Part shown: positions 15,601 through 24,308 of the stretch, in pieces
Layout: every line of letters starts with the position of its first letter
Numbering within the stretch: the first letter of the stretch is position 1
Assembly: GCA_050247075.1 (NCBI GenBank)
Contig: JBFWUW010000075.1
Coordinates: forward strand, 1 to 30,612
Source: JBFWUW01 sp050247075
Lineage (GTDB): Bacteria; Planctomycetota; Planctomycetia; Pirellulales; JBFWUW01
DNA length: 30,612 nucleotides
Reading direction: 5' to 3'
The notes under the pieces: model-generated
Seen by the model: the letters and a program-made list of their open reading frames with translations, nothing else
Database searches by the model: none
Told to the model about the DNA's origin: nothing
Translations under genes and position numbers: made by a program

Positions 15601-17514
15601 GTGAAAGCCGCCAAGAAGAGTTCGCCCAAACGCCTCTCTCCCTCCACCGCGCGGCGCAACCCCAAGGCCGTGGCCGCCCAGAAAAAATCCCCAGCCAGGG
15701 TGGCCAAACCGACGGCGAAAGTCCGCGGGTTACCGCCGCGGTCCAAGGTTAAGGCCGCCGATACCTGGGATTTAGCCAGCCTGTTCGCCAACGACGAGGC
15801 CTGGGAACGGGCTTTTACCAAGTGGGAAGCCCGCGCGAGCGAGTACGAGCAGTATCGCGGCAAGCTGGCCGAGAGTGCCGCGGCGCTGGCCCATTGCCTG
15901 GAGTTCGACAACGAGTTCGACCGTGAAGGGGAGCAGCTCGGCAACTACGCCTTTCTCAAGACGGCGGAGGATACCGGCAACAGCCTGTACCAACGGATGA
16001 TGGGCCGATACCAGCATGCCGCCAGCCTGGCGGGCCAGGCGGCCAGTTTCATTCGGCCAGAGATATTGTCCATTCCGGCCGCGCGGATGAAGACCTTCTT
16101 GGCCGCGCCCGAGTTGGCCCCTTATAAGCTGTCGCTGGAACGGCTGCTTCGTTTTAAGCCCCACACGCTCAGCGACCGCGAGGAAAAACTGCTGGCCATG
16201 CAAAGCCAGATGGCGTCGGCGGCCGGCCAAATCTTTCGGCAGCTTAACAATGCCGATCTCAAGTTTGGCTTCGTCAAGAACGAGCAGGGCGAACAGATCG
16301 AGCTGAGCCATGCGTCGTTCTCGGCCTGCTTGCATTCGCCCCAGCGCAAATTGCGCGAGACGGCTTTTCACCAGTATTACCAGCAGTTCGCCGCGCACGA
16401 AAACACTCTGGCGGCTTCGCTCTCTGGTTCGATCCAGCGTGATATTTACTACGCCAAGGTCCGCAACTACCCCAGTGCGCTAGAGTCGGAATTGTACGGC
16501 GACAACGTGCCAGTCAGCGTTTACGACAACCTTATCGCCAGCGTCCGCCGCCGGCTGCCCGCCCTGTACGAATACTTTGAGATCCGCCGCCGGGCGCTCA
16601 AGCTCAAGGATATCCACCAGTACGATACGTACGTGCCGATCCTGAGCGAGCTAGAGGTCAAGCGCAACTGGGCGCAAGCCGTCAAGCTGGTGATGCAATC
16701 GCTAGAGCCGCTGGGGGACGAGTATTGCGCCGCGCTCGAGCAAGGGCTGGTCGGCCGTTGGTGCGACCGCTACGAGAACCGCGGCAAGCAGAGCGGCGCG
16801 TTCAGCTCGGGCTCGTTTGACAGCGACCCTTTCATTTTGATGAACTACCAGGCCGAGGTGCTGGACCACGTCTTCACGCTCACGCACGAAGCGGGGCATT
16901 CCATGCATTCGTACTATTCGGCCCGCAACCAGCCGTACCAGTACTACCAGTACACCATTTTCGTGGCCGAGGTCGCCAGCACCTTCAACGAGCAACTGCT
17001 GAGCAAGCACCTGATGGCCCAGGCCAAGAGCGACAAAGAGCGGGCCTTTTACATCAACCGCGAGATCGACGCCATTCGCGGCACGATCATTCGCCAGACG
17101 ATGTTCGCCGAGTTCGAAAAAATTACCCACGCTACGGCGGAATCGGGCGAACCACTGACGACCGAGCGTTTCAAGGGCATTTACCAAGAGCTGCTACAAG
17201 CCTACTTTGGGCCCAAGTTCACCATTGACCCCCAACTTTCGCTGGAGTGCTTTCGCATCCCGCACTTTTACCGGGCGTTTTACGTCTACAAGTACGCCAC
17301 CGGCCTGTCGGCGGCGATTGCCCTGTCGGAGCGCGTGGCCAAGGGGGGCCCGCGCGAATTGGCCGATTACCTCAATTTCCTCAAGTCGGGGTGTTCCAAG
17401 TTTCCGCTCGATTTGCTGCGCGACGCCGGCGTCGATATGGAACAGCCTGGCCCCGTCGACACGGCCCTGGCCCGCTTTGAGCAGTTGGTGAAGGAGTTGG
17501 ATGAATTGGTGTAG
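15601..17514 (+). CDS. pepF: Oligoendopeptidase F-type zinc peptidase (M3B)
   Basis: This 637-residue M3-family metallopeptidase cuts short peptides in the cytoplasm. The zinc site is HEAGH (residues 429-433), with the third ligand expected in FVAEVASTFNE about 25 residues later. The PepF-like helical N-terminal half (WDLASLFANDEAWE and onward) and the C-terminal FRIPHFYRAFYVYKYATGLSAA motif are both present. The start is GTG 15601; upstream ATGs are out of frame. The first ~50 residues are a Lys/Arg/Ala/Pro-rich, low-complexity extension that the usual family lacks. A later initiation is possible, but there is no Met before the catalytic domain. It stands alone, about 130 nt after the rhodanese. 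Confidence 0.93.
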   Translation: MKAAKKSSPKRLSPSTARRNPKAVAAQKKSPARVAKPTAKVRGLPPRSKVKAADTWDLASLFANDEAWERAFTKWEARASEYEQYRGKLAESAAALAHCLEFDNEFDREGEQLGNYAFLKTAEDTGNSLYQRMMGRYQHAASLAGQAASFIRPEILSIPAARMKTFLAAPELAPYKLSLERLLRFKPHTLSDREEKLLAMQSQMASAAGQIFRQLNNADLKFGFVKNEQGEQIELSHASFSACLHSPQRKLRETAFHQYYQQFAAHENTLAASLSGSIQRDIYYAKVRNYPSALESELYGDNVPVSVYDNLIASVRRRLPALYEYFEIRRRALKLKDIHQYDTYVPILSELEVKRNWAQAVKLVMQSLEPLGDEYCAALEQGLVGRWCDRYENRGKQSGAFSSGSFDSDPFILMNYQAEVLDHVFTLTHEAGHSMHSYYSARNQPYQYYQYTIFVAEVASTFNEQLLSKHLMAQAKSDKERAFYINREIDAIRGTIIRQTMFAEFEKITHATAESGEPLTTERFKGIYQELLQAYFGPKFTIDPQLSLECFRIPHFYRAFYVYKYATGLSAAIALSERVAKGGPRELADYLNFLKSGCSKFPLDLLRDAGVDMEQPGPVDTALARFEQLVKELDELV

Positions 17515-17579
17515 ACAGGGCAGTCCAGTAACATGCAAAGAGTGTTCACCAGAGGATTCCTCCGTCGTCCCGTCCGGCC

Positions 17580-19415
17580 ATGAACTCTTATCTGACCATG
17601 ACGGCTGGAGCTCGAGCGGGGGCAACCTTTCTGCTCGATCCCCGTAGCGAATGCACCCTGGGCCGCGGGCTGGATTGCACCGTGGTGCTGGCCGATACCC
17701 ACAGCTCGCGGGTGCATGCCGTATTGCATTTTCGCAATGGGGCCTGGCACGTCCGCGATGCCGACAGCCGCAACGGCACCTTTGTCAACGGCCAAAAGGC
17801 AGACGACTGCATGCTGGCCGACGGGCATACCATCAAAATCGGCGGCACGGAATTCGTCTTTGGCCAAAGCGCCGAGCCCCCCACGGTGGCCGCGCCGGTC
17901 ATCAATCTGGAAAAGACCGAAACCTTGGTCCGCCAGGCGGCCATGCCGGGCGACGATTTCGCGGTGGCTGCGGCCAACGTCCGCGACTTCGAGCAAAACG
18001 CCGACTTGCTGCTGCTATATCAGCTTAGTATTCGGCTGTTGGGCTGCTCCGACCCGGCCGAGGTCATCCGCATCGCCCTGGAGCTATTGCGCGAGCGCAC
18101 CGGGGCCTCGCTGTGCGGGTTTTTGTGGGTGGACGACGAAGGCCAGCTCAAGCCCAAGCTGACCTTGCCCGACCAAGGGGAAGAGGCCATGCCGCTCAGT
18201 TCGTCGCTGACGCGGCTGGTGCAAGAAGAAGGCCAGGCCGTATGGATTGCCAGCCACGAGCAAGGCGACCTGACCGAGAGCATGCGGCATTACGCCGACG
18301 CCGTCTGCGCGCCGCTGCTTTCCAAGGGGCAAATGCTGGGGGCCATCCACGTTTATCTGGCCCGCGGCCGGTTTCGCGAGCCGCAGTTTGAGTTCACCAT
18401 TTCGCTGGCCAATATCGTGGGGGCGGCACTGGCGCGTGCCCGCAGCGAGGAGAGTGTCCGCAGCGACCTCGACCGGCTGAAAGCGGCCCTGCCCGGCTGT
18501 GACGAAATGATCGGCGAGTCGGCTCCCATGCGCGACCTGAAAAGCAAGATCGCCCGCCTGGCGCAGGCCGGCGGCTGCGTGCTGGTCCGTGGTGAAAGCG
18601 GCGCTGGCAAGGAACTGGTGGCGCGGGCCATCCACCGTTCTAGCCGCCGCGCCGACCGCCCGCTGTTGTCGGTCAACTGCGCGGCTATTCCGGAAGATCT
18701 CATGGAGAGCCAGTTGTTCGGCCACAAGAAAGGGGCGTTTACCGGGGCCGACAACGACCACGTGGGCTACTTCCAGCAGGCCGACCTGGGGACGCTGTTT
18801 CTGGATGAAGTTGGCGAACTGCCCCCACAGGGGCAAGCCAAGCTGCTGCGCGTGCTGGAAGGGCACCCTTTCTTGCCAGTCGGAAGCACCAAGGAAATCA
18901 AGGTTGACGTGCGGGTGATTGCCGCCACCAACCAGGATCTGCAAACCTACGTGCGTCAAAAGCGGTTTCGCGAGGACCTGTATTACCGGCTAAGTGTGTT
19001 CGAGCTGTTTATTCCTCCGCTGCGCGAGCGAAGCGACGACCTCGGCCGGCTGATCGACTTTTTCTTGGACCACTTTCGCCGCCAGCATGGCCGGCCGGCG
19101 CTCAAGCTGTCGGACAAGGCCCGCGCCAAACTGTGCGGCTACCACTGGCCCGGCAATGTCCGCCAACTGCGCAACGTGCTGGACAGCACGGTTGTGTTGG
19201 CGGTGGGCGACTCCGTGGAACCGAGCGACATCGCGCTGCGCGACAGCGGGCGCGAGGACGATTTCGACTCGCTGCGGATCGAGGATTGGGAACGCAAACT
19301 GATCGGCGAGGCCCTGCTGCGGACCAGCCACAACATTCCCGAAGCCGCCAAACTCTTGGGCATCGGCCGGGCCACGCTCTACCGCAAGATCGACGAATAC
19401 GGCCTAAAGAGGTAG
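17580..19415 (+). CDS. FHA-GAF-AAA+-Fis sigma54-dependent transcriptional activator
   Basis: The 611-residue regulator starts with an FHA domain (~20-95: LGRGLDCTVVLAD, SSRVHAVL, DADSRNGTFVNG), which binds phosphothreonine. A GAF-like sensor follows (~145-290). The AAA+ domain has Walker A GESGAGKE (from ~338), the sigma54-contacting GAFTGA loop intact at 385-390, Walker B GTLFLDEVGE, and RVIAATNQDL. A Fis-type helix-turn-helix closes the protein (NIPEAAKLLGIGRATLYRKI). It should activate RpoN promoters in response to a Ser/Thr kinase signal and/or a GAF ligand. There is no kinase, phosphatase or obvious -24/-12 promoter beside it, so the target is unknown. The start is ATG 17580, which is immediately before the FHA fold; there is no clear ribosome-binding site. 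Confidence 0.92.
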   Translation: MNSYLTMTAGARAGATFLLDPRSECTLGRGLDCTVVLADTHSSRVHAVLHFRNGAWHVRDADSRNGTFVNGQKADDCMLADGHTIKIGGTEFVFGQSAEPPTVAAPVINLEKTETLVRQAAMPGDDFAVAAANVRDFEQNADLLLLYQLSIRLLGCSDPAEVIRIALELLRERTGASLCGFLWVDDEGQLKPKLTLPDQGEEAMPLSSSLTRLVQEEGQAVWIASHEQGDLTESMRHYADAVCAPLLSKGQMLGAIHVYLARGRFREPQFEFTISLANIVGAALARARSEESVRSDLDRLKAALPGCDEMIGESAPMRDLKSKIARLAQAGGCVLVRGESGAGKELVARAIHRSSRRADRPLLSVNCAAIPEDLMESQLFGHKKGAFTGADNDHVGYFQQADLGTLFLDEVGELPPQGQAKLLRVLEGHPFLPVGSTKEIKVDVRVIAATNQDLQTYVRQKRFREDLYYRLSVFELFIPPLRERSDDLGRLIDFFLDHFRRQHGRPALKLSDKARAKLCGYHWPGNVRQLRNVLDSTVVLAVGDSVEPSDIALRDSGREDDFDSLRIEDWERKLIGEALLRTSHNIPEAAKLLGIGRATLYRKIDEYGLKR

Positions 19416-19494
19416 CGCGGCGCGCTAGGGTAGGATTTTGAAGCGGCTCCGGCAGCGCACTTTCGCGGCATTATCTTCAATCGCCTGAAAAGTA

Positions 19495-19508
19495 CTTGTC
19501 GCGACAAG
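19495..19508. promoter_or_regulatory. 14-bp palindrome upstream of the Uma2 gene, possible operator
   Basis: CTTGTCGCGACAAG is a perfect palindrome, 86 bp before the Uma2 ATG and about 80 bp after the activator stop. TTACAC or TACACT at 19522-19528 could be a weak -10 close by. It may bind a dimeric regulator; chance is not excluded. Confidence 0.35.
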
Positions 19509-19594
19509 CGGGTGGGCCTTGTTACACTAAACGGAAACGCGTTCCAGGTGGCCCGTCCTTTTGTAACAACGCCCTGCTCCTGAACTGATTAGCC

Positions 19595-20227
19595 ATGTCT
19601 CTTGACTTGACCACATCCGCGATCGAATCTGGCGACGATGCCGTGCGCCCGCCGGTGCCGCCGCTGTACCGTTTTTCGGTCGAGGAATATCATCGCATGC
19701 CCGCCGCCGGCATCTTGGCGGGCGAGGAGCGGGTGGAACTCCTGGATGGCTGGATCGTTCCCATGACACCTATTGGACCGTTGCACTGCCGTGCGATCGA
19801 GAAGCTGCGTCGCATGATCGAACAGTTTCTGCCGGCGGGATGGCACGTTCGCTGCCAGCACCCTATCACTTTGGCCACCAGCGAACCGCAGCCGGACTTG
19901 GCGGTGGTCCGGGGCGGTGTGGATGATTTCGGTGAGCGGCACCCGTCTCCGAGCGATTTGGCACTGTTGATCGAGGTTTCGGATAGCTCGCTGCACATCG
20001 ATCAAGTCCAAAAGCTGCCGTTGTACGCGGCCGCCGGCGTTCCGGAGTATTGGATCGTCGATCTGGACCAGAGCCGTTTGGAGGTTCATCGCGACCCGCG
20101 TCCAGGCTCCCACAAGGCACCGGCCAGTTACGCGCTGCGACAACAATTTCAGCGGCAAGACGCCGTGCCACTCGTGCTGGCGGGGAGCGAGGCGGGCCGT
20201 TTGGATTTGCGCGACTTGCTGCGATAA
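19595..20227 (+). CDS. Uma2 family (DUF820) restriction-endonuclease-fold protein
   Basis: This 210-residue protein belongs to Uma2, a PD-(D/E)XK nuclease-like family abundant in cyanobacteria and planctomycetes, with no settled cellular role. Family marks are FSVEEYHRM, the acidic RVELLDGWIVPMTPIG, EPQPDLAVVRGG with the conserved P-D, and LLIEVSDSSLHIDQVQKLPLYA with the E-x-S-D and Lys. AGVPEYWIVDL completes the core. All expected active-site acidic residues and the Lys are in place, so catalytic activity is plausible. The start is ATG 19595. There is no toxin, antitoxin or mobile-element partner next to it. Confidence 0.87.
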   Translation: MSLDLTTSAIESGDDAVRPPVPPLYRFSVEEYHRMPAAGILAGEERVELLDGWIVPMTPIGPLHCRAIEKLRRMIEQFLPAGWHVRCQHPITLATSEPQPDLAVVRGGVDDFGERHPSPSDLALLIEVSDSSLHIDQVQKLPLYAAAGVPEYWIVDLDQSRLEVHRDPRPGSHKAPASYALRQQFQRQDAVPLVLAGSEAGRLDLRDLLR

Positions 20228-20262
20228 TGCGGCGGCGTAGCTGTCCGACGCTTGTCCGCCCG

Positions 20263-22770
20263 CTACGGCTCCACCTTCCAGGCTTCTACCTTTACACCCG
20301 TTGAAACGAGCAGCACGCGCTGGCCGTCGATCTCCGTCGCGGCTAGTCCGTGCAGGGCCGTGCCGTAGTGAAAGCTGTCCGCCAAAGTGCCGTCGGCGGC
20401 GACGAACAGGACAGAACCGTCGGGGCTGGCCACCAGCCAATGGGCGTTGTCGCCTGGTAGCAGTTTGCCGCTGGTGATGCTTTCGACGGGCGAAGTGTGG
20501 TTGCCGGTGGCCAGCGCCAGTTGCCACAGTTCCTCGCCTTGCAGATTGAATCCCAACAGCAGTTGATTGCCCGTCGCCGAGGGGGCCAGTCCGCAGTATT
20601 CCGGCTTTCCGTCGCCATTGAGATCGGCGGCGGCCAATTTAAATAGATGCTGGTTGGGCACGACGACCTTGTCCTCACGCTCGCCAAAGGCCGACAACAC
20701 CGCCAAAAACGGCGGATCACTGTCGCGGATCAAGCCGTTGGCGCAGACTAGGCGGGGAGTGTCGCCATCCAGGCCCGGTGCCAGCACCATTGAGTAGGCA
20801 TCGTTCATTTCGTCGCGATAACGCCAGCGGCGTTTGCCATCCAAGTTAGCCCGCTGCACGCCGACATCGCCCCAATAGCTGACGCAGAGGTCCAGCTCGC
20901 CATCGGCGTCGATATCGGCCAGCAGCGCATCGGCAATGCCGGCGTGGCCCGATTCCTCGGGATACATCAGCAAGGGCTGCCATTGCTCGTCATACAAAAA
21001 CAAGTACTGCTCGCCATTGGCCAGGGCCAGGTAGTAACGCTTACCGGCGGCATCCACGGCCGTTCGCAAAAAGGCCGTAACCGCGTCGGCCGGAACATTC
21101 TCCAAGGCATGTCGTGAGATAGTCTGGCCCTCGGCGTTCAACTCCACCACATGCCGCCAGCCATCGTGGACGAAAATCCGAGAGGGGCCGTCGGTTTGCG
21201 GGACAACCAGCACGTTGCCCGCATCCGTGAGGTCGCTGGTCGACCAAAGTTGTGTCAGCTTGACGGTCTTTGGCTCGTCGCGCGGAGCAATCGCCGCCGC
21301 GCCGTCGCCCGGCGTTGCTTCGGGCGGTGCGTTGATCCGCGAGTAGTATTCCACCAGTTTGGCATCGTAGCGGGCCAGTGTCTCTTCATGCAGGCTATGG
21401 CCATCTAACAACTGTTTGAGCCGCGGCGGCAGTTCGCTGGCTAGCGCCGGGTTATAGCCAACTTCATTGTCTTCCAGCACGCCGTCGGGCCCCAGCACCA
21501 ACAAGTTGGGCAGCCGCAATTCGGCCAGTCCCAAGGCTTGCAAGGCGGCGGCGTCCGCCCGCGCGATCGGCAACGAAGCACCAATCTGGGAAAACCGCTC
21601 CAGCAACGCATCGTTATCGACGGACGATTCATCCACGCTCACCGCCAAGAACTGAATGGCGTCGTTGTCGGCGTATTTGTCGTACACCTTTTGCAAGTTG
21701 GGCAGGCTGGCCAGGCAGGGCTGGCACCAGGTGGCCCAGAAATCGAGGACCACCACCTTGCCCGACAGCGACTCGCGGGTATGCACGGTGCCATCCAGGC
21801 CGGTCAGGGAGAATTCGCCAACTTGCTTTCCCAGTTCGCGCGAGGGAGCGGGCGGAACGGGCTGCAGCTTATAATGGTTGAAGCGTGGAACCGCCTTGGC
21901 CGTCGGGGGAATCTCAAATTCAAACAGCGCCGGGTCAATCTTGGAATCGACCTTGGCATCGCGGAAATCGGCGGCCAACGTCATATTTCCATCGGCTCCC
22001 CGTTCGGCAAACATCTGTTGCAAGACTTCCGTGGGATACTCCAGACGCCTTAGCAAGCTGGTCCGCTGGTCGATCCACAGCACAAGCCGGCCATCGGTTC
22101 GGTCTAAGCGGATCTTGTGATGCCAGCGGCCATCGTACTTTTCCGGCGGCAATAGCTCCGTGCCGGTCACGTCGGCCAGAATCTCCTTGAGCGGATCGTC
22201 CGCCGCCAGCAACACCAATTGCACGGGCGGTCCCCCCATCCCGCTCCCCAAGTAACTGGCCAATACCTGATCGAGCATCAAGTCGTTGGGGACAATTTTG
22301 GCGGGGCATTCGACATCCAAGACGTCATCGCCAAATGTCTTCTCCTCGTCCTTGATGATTGCCCGAAAACGCTCGCCATCAGCCGCAACCACCGCGGATT
22401 GTGCCTTCACGCGTAGCTGGTTGGGACGAACAAATGCCACGCTGTAGTCAAAATCGTGCCGCTCGGGCTGGCCGTCGCCGCTTGGCTGAAACCGCAGTTC
22501 CACCTGTCCGGCATCGCGATACGAATGGGCCTGTTGATAGACGGCGGCCATCTTCTCCAAAACTTCGTCGGCATTGGCGGCCGGCAGCGGTTCGCCGGCA
22601 TCTTCCTCGGAAGTGCCCGCCGGGGCACCACTTTGGCCGTCGTTTGATGTCGCCGGCTTATCGCCCGAGGCCGACGTGGAATTGTTGCAGCCCGTCGCCG
22701 GTACAAGGACCGCCGCCAGCAGCCACAACAGAGAAAGCCCCACTGCCGATGTCCGTGTCATCCTTGCCAT
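20263..22770 (-). CDS. Lipoprotein with DUF2092-like region, TlpA thioredoxin and FG-GAP-like C-terminus
   Basis: The 835-residue protein has a membrane-anchoring signal (GLSLLWLLAAVLVPATGC, lipid-accepting Cys28) and a Ser/Gly/Pro-rich linker. A DUF2092/LolA-like outer-region domain follows (~70-300; MAAVYQQAHSYRDAGQVELR, RLVLWIDQRTSLLRRLEYP). Next is a TlpA/AhpC-type thioredoxin domain (~315-460; VVVLDFWATWCQPCLASLP, redox pair Cys349/Cys352). The C-terminal ~300 residues contain calcium-site-like repeats (LLADIDADGELDL, AAADLNGDGKPEY), suggesting an FG-GAP/VCBS beta-propeller. It should act outside the cytoplasmic membrane. ATG 22770 gives a proper signal peptide, with AAGGA about 8 nt upstream; the longer reading to 22926 adds no family similarity. 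The substrate is unknown. Confidence 0.87.
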   Translation of the reverse strand: MARMTRTSAVGLSLLWLLAAVLVPATGCNNSTSASGDKPATSNDGQSGAPAGTSEEDAGEPLPAANADEVLEKMAAVYQQAHSYRDAGQVELRFQPSGDGQPERHDFDYSVAFVRPNQLRVKAQSAVVAADGERFRAIIKDEEKTFGDDVLDVECPAKIVPNDLMLDQVLASYLGSGMGGPPVQLVLLAADDPLKEILADVTGTELLPPEKYDGRWHHKIRLDRTDGRLVLWIDQRTSLLRRLEYPTEVLQQMFAERGADGNMTLAADFRDAKVDSKIDPALFEFEIPPTAKAVPRFNHYKLQPVPPAPSRELGKQVGEFSLTGLDGTVHTRESLSGKVVVLDFWATWCQPCLASLPNLQKVYDKYADNDAIQFLAVSVDESSVDNDALLERFSQIGASLPIARADAAALQALGLAELRLPNLLVLGPDGVLEDNEVGYNPALASELPPRLKQLLDGHSLHEETLARYDAKLVEYYSRINAPPEATPGDGAAAIAPRDEPKTVKLTQLWSTSDLTDAGNVLVVPQTDGPSRIFVHDGWRHVVELNAEGQTISRHALENVPADAVTAFLRTAVDAAGKRYYLALANGEQYLFLYDEQWQPLLMYPEESGHAGIADALLADIDADGELDLCVSYWGDVGVQRANLDGKRRWRYRDEMNDAYSMVLAPGLDGDTPRLVCANGLIRDSDPPFLAVLSAFGEREDKVVVPNQHLFKLAAADLNGDGKPEYCGLAPSATGNQLLLGFNLQGEELWQLALATGNHTSPVESITSGKLLPGDNAHWLVASPDGSVLFVAADGTLADSFHYGTALHGLAATEIDGQRVLLVSTGVKVEAWKVEP

Positions 22771-22927
22771 AACCAGAATCCTTGGAGGTTGATGCGCTTC
22801 TAAGGCAATAGCCGCAAAGCGATGATCTCTTAACTCGCTAATTTCGTGCAGCGATGGGCAAACGGACTGCCGCCATCCCACGGCGGCAACTCTTGCTATG
22901 CTGGTGGCCACCGTCACCGATAGCACA

Positions 22928-22940
22928 TTCGATTATCGAA
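22928..22940. promoter_or_regulatory. Palindrome TTCGAT-T-ATCGAA in the divergent gap, possible operator
   Basis: A 13-bp inverted repeat with a one-base centre sits between the divergent lipoprotein and LarA-like genes. A related ATTCGATA occurs at about 23000. It could be a regulator site for either gene; length alone does not rule out chance. Confidence 0.3.
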
Positions 22941-22970
22941 AAAGTAGCCGCTGGCGTAAAGCTCGACTTC

Positions 22971-23000
22971 TTGACCGCGTCACGATACAAGCCGTAAGAT
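22971..23000 (+). promoter_or_regulatory. Candidate promoter for the LarA-like gene
   Basis: TTGACC (22971-22976) and TAAGAT (22995-23000) are separated by 18 bp. Transcription would begin near 23007, about 80 nt before the ATG at 23088. The match is good at -35 and moderate at -10. Confidence 0.45.
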
Positions 23001-23043
23001 TCGATAAATGGGAAAGTTGGGGGAGAAGAGTTGTCATTTGTCA

Positions 23044-23079
23044 GTGTTCAGTTTGATTCTTCAGCCTTTCGCCTTCATC
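23044..23079 (-). repeat. Purine-rich repeat copy, inverted relative to the mnmG tail
   Basis: Read on the minus strand, this stretch has GATGAAGGCGAA (23068-23079), 14 nt, then AACTGAACAC (23044-23053). The plus strand at the end of mnmG has the same two blocks, 993-1004 and 1018-1027, 13 nt apart. The two sites look like diverged copies of one dispersed intergenic sequence. Confidence 0.55.
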
Positions 23080-23087
23080 CTTGCTCC

Positions 23088-24302
23088 ATGTTTTCCCTCC
23101 GCTACGGCCAAAACTCCGAAATGCACCTCGATCTGCCGGCCGATGCCCTGTTGGGGCCGGTGCGGGCGGGGGACGATGGCGAGCTGGAGGATCCGTTGCT
23201 AGCGGCCAGGCAGGCGCTGCGGCAGCCGTTGGGCTTTCCGCCGCTGCGTGAGGCCGCCGTGCCGGGCGATAAGGTGGTTATTGCGCTTGAAACTGGGGTT
23301 CCGCGGGCCGATTGCTTATGCGCGGGGGCGATTGAGTCGTTGCTGGAAGCCGGCGGGCAGGCCAGCGACTTTACCATCTTACGCACCCAGGCCGATGTAG
23401 ATGCCGGTCTGCCCGACCCGCGCGGCCGCTTTCCGCCGGAGATTGCGGCCGCCGTGCGGTTGGCGATCCATCAACCCAACGATCGCAGCCAGATTAGCTA
23501 TCTGGGGCTGACCAGCGAGCAGCACGACGTCCATCTCAACCGGCTGCTGTGCGACGCCGACCTGGTGTTACCGATTGGCACGGTTCGCGGTGGTAAGAAG
23601 TCGTCGCCCGCCCGCAGCCTGTTTCCTACCTTTGCCGGAAACCCGCCCTCGTCCGGCAAGCAGGCCGCCGCCAAGAAGCAGGCAGACACCCCGCCGGCCG
23701 ACACCGACGAAGCCGATAACGTCGCCTGGATGTTGGGAGTACAATGCCTGTTGCAGGCCGTGCCTGGTGCCAATGGCGGCATCTGCGCGGTGCTGGCGGG
23801 CACGGCTGGCGAACTCAAACAAGTGGCCCGCCGCAGATACCGCGCGGCTTGGGAGCGCAAAGCCGCTGCCAGGGCGGACCTGGTGATTGCCGCGATTTCT
23901 GGCGGAAGTTGGGATCAAACCTGGGACAATGTTGGCCGCGCCGTTCGCGAAGCAAGCAAGCTGGTGGCCGATGGCGGGGCGATCGCGGTCTGCTGCGGCT
24001 TGTCCACTCCCCCCAGCGATGCCTTGCGGCTGGCCTGCCAGGCCGACGACCCGCACTCCGTGCTACGGCGGCTTCGCAAGGCGTCGGCACCCGATCTGGC
24101 CGTTGCCACCCGATTGGTACGGGCACGCGAAATGACCCACATCTATCTACTCAGTCCATTGGATGAAACGGCGGTCGAAGAGTTGGGAATGGCCGCGGCG
24201 TCTGGTCCCGACGACATTGCTCGCCTGGCCGCTCGCAGCGAGTCTTGCCTGGTCCTGGCCGATGCCCAACATGTGTTGGCGGTCGCGGAGGGCGACGACT
24301 GA
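23088..24302 (+). CDS. LarA-like (DUF2088) protein with eroded nickel site
   Basis: The 404-residue protein follows the LarA lactate-racemase layout. It has LRYG near the N-terminus, a DPLLAARQALRQPLGFPPLRE segment, GDKVVIALETGVPR, and LNRLLCDADLVLPIGTVRGG with a Lys-Lys at 170-171, where LarA carries the nickel-pincer lysine. The other expected residues are missing: the THR motif is replaced by an unrelated RTQADVDAG, the His before the glycine pair is gone, and no His follows the lysine at the usual distance. It therefore cannot be assumed to racemise lactate. The sequence downstream has a long Ala/Lys/Pro-rich insert (~175-200). The start is ATG 23088, the first Met before the LRYG motif. 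It converges on the TPR gene with 6 nt between stops. Confidence 0.75.
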   Translation: MFSLRYGQNSEMHLDLPADALLGPVRAGDDGELEDPLLAARQALRQPLGFPPLREAAVPGDKVVIALETGVPRADCLCAGAIESLLEAGGQASDFTILRTQADVDAGLPDPRGRFPPEIAAAVRLAIHQPNDRSQISYLGLTSEQHDVHLNRLLCDADLVLPIGTVRGGKKSSPARSLFPTFAGNPPSSGKQAAAKKQADTPPADTDEADNVAWMLGVQCLLQAVPGANGGICAVLAGTAGELKQVARRRYRAAWERKAAARADLVIAAISGGSWDQTWDNVGRAVREASKLVADGGAIAVCCGLSTPPSDALRLACQADDPHSVLRRLRKASAPDLAVATRLVRAREMTHIYLLSPLDETAVEELGMAAASGPDDIARLAARSESCLVLADAQHVLAVAEGDD

Positions 24303-24308
24303 TGTTGC

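Noticed and set aside
19589..20527. 312-codon minus-strand ORF across the Uma2 gene
   Set aside because: Uma2 motifs are clear on the plus strand; this ORF is Arg/Gln-rich with no resemblance to any family.
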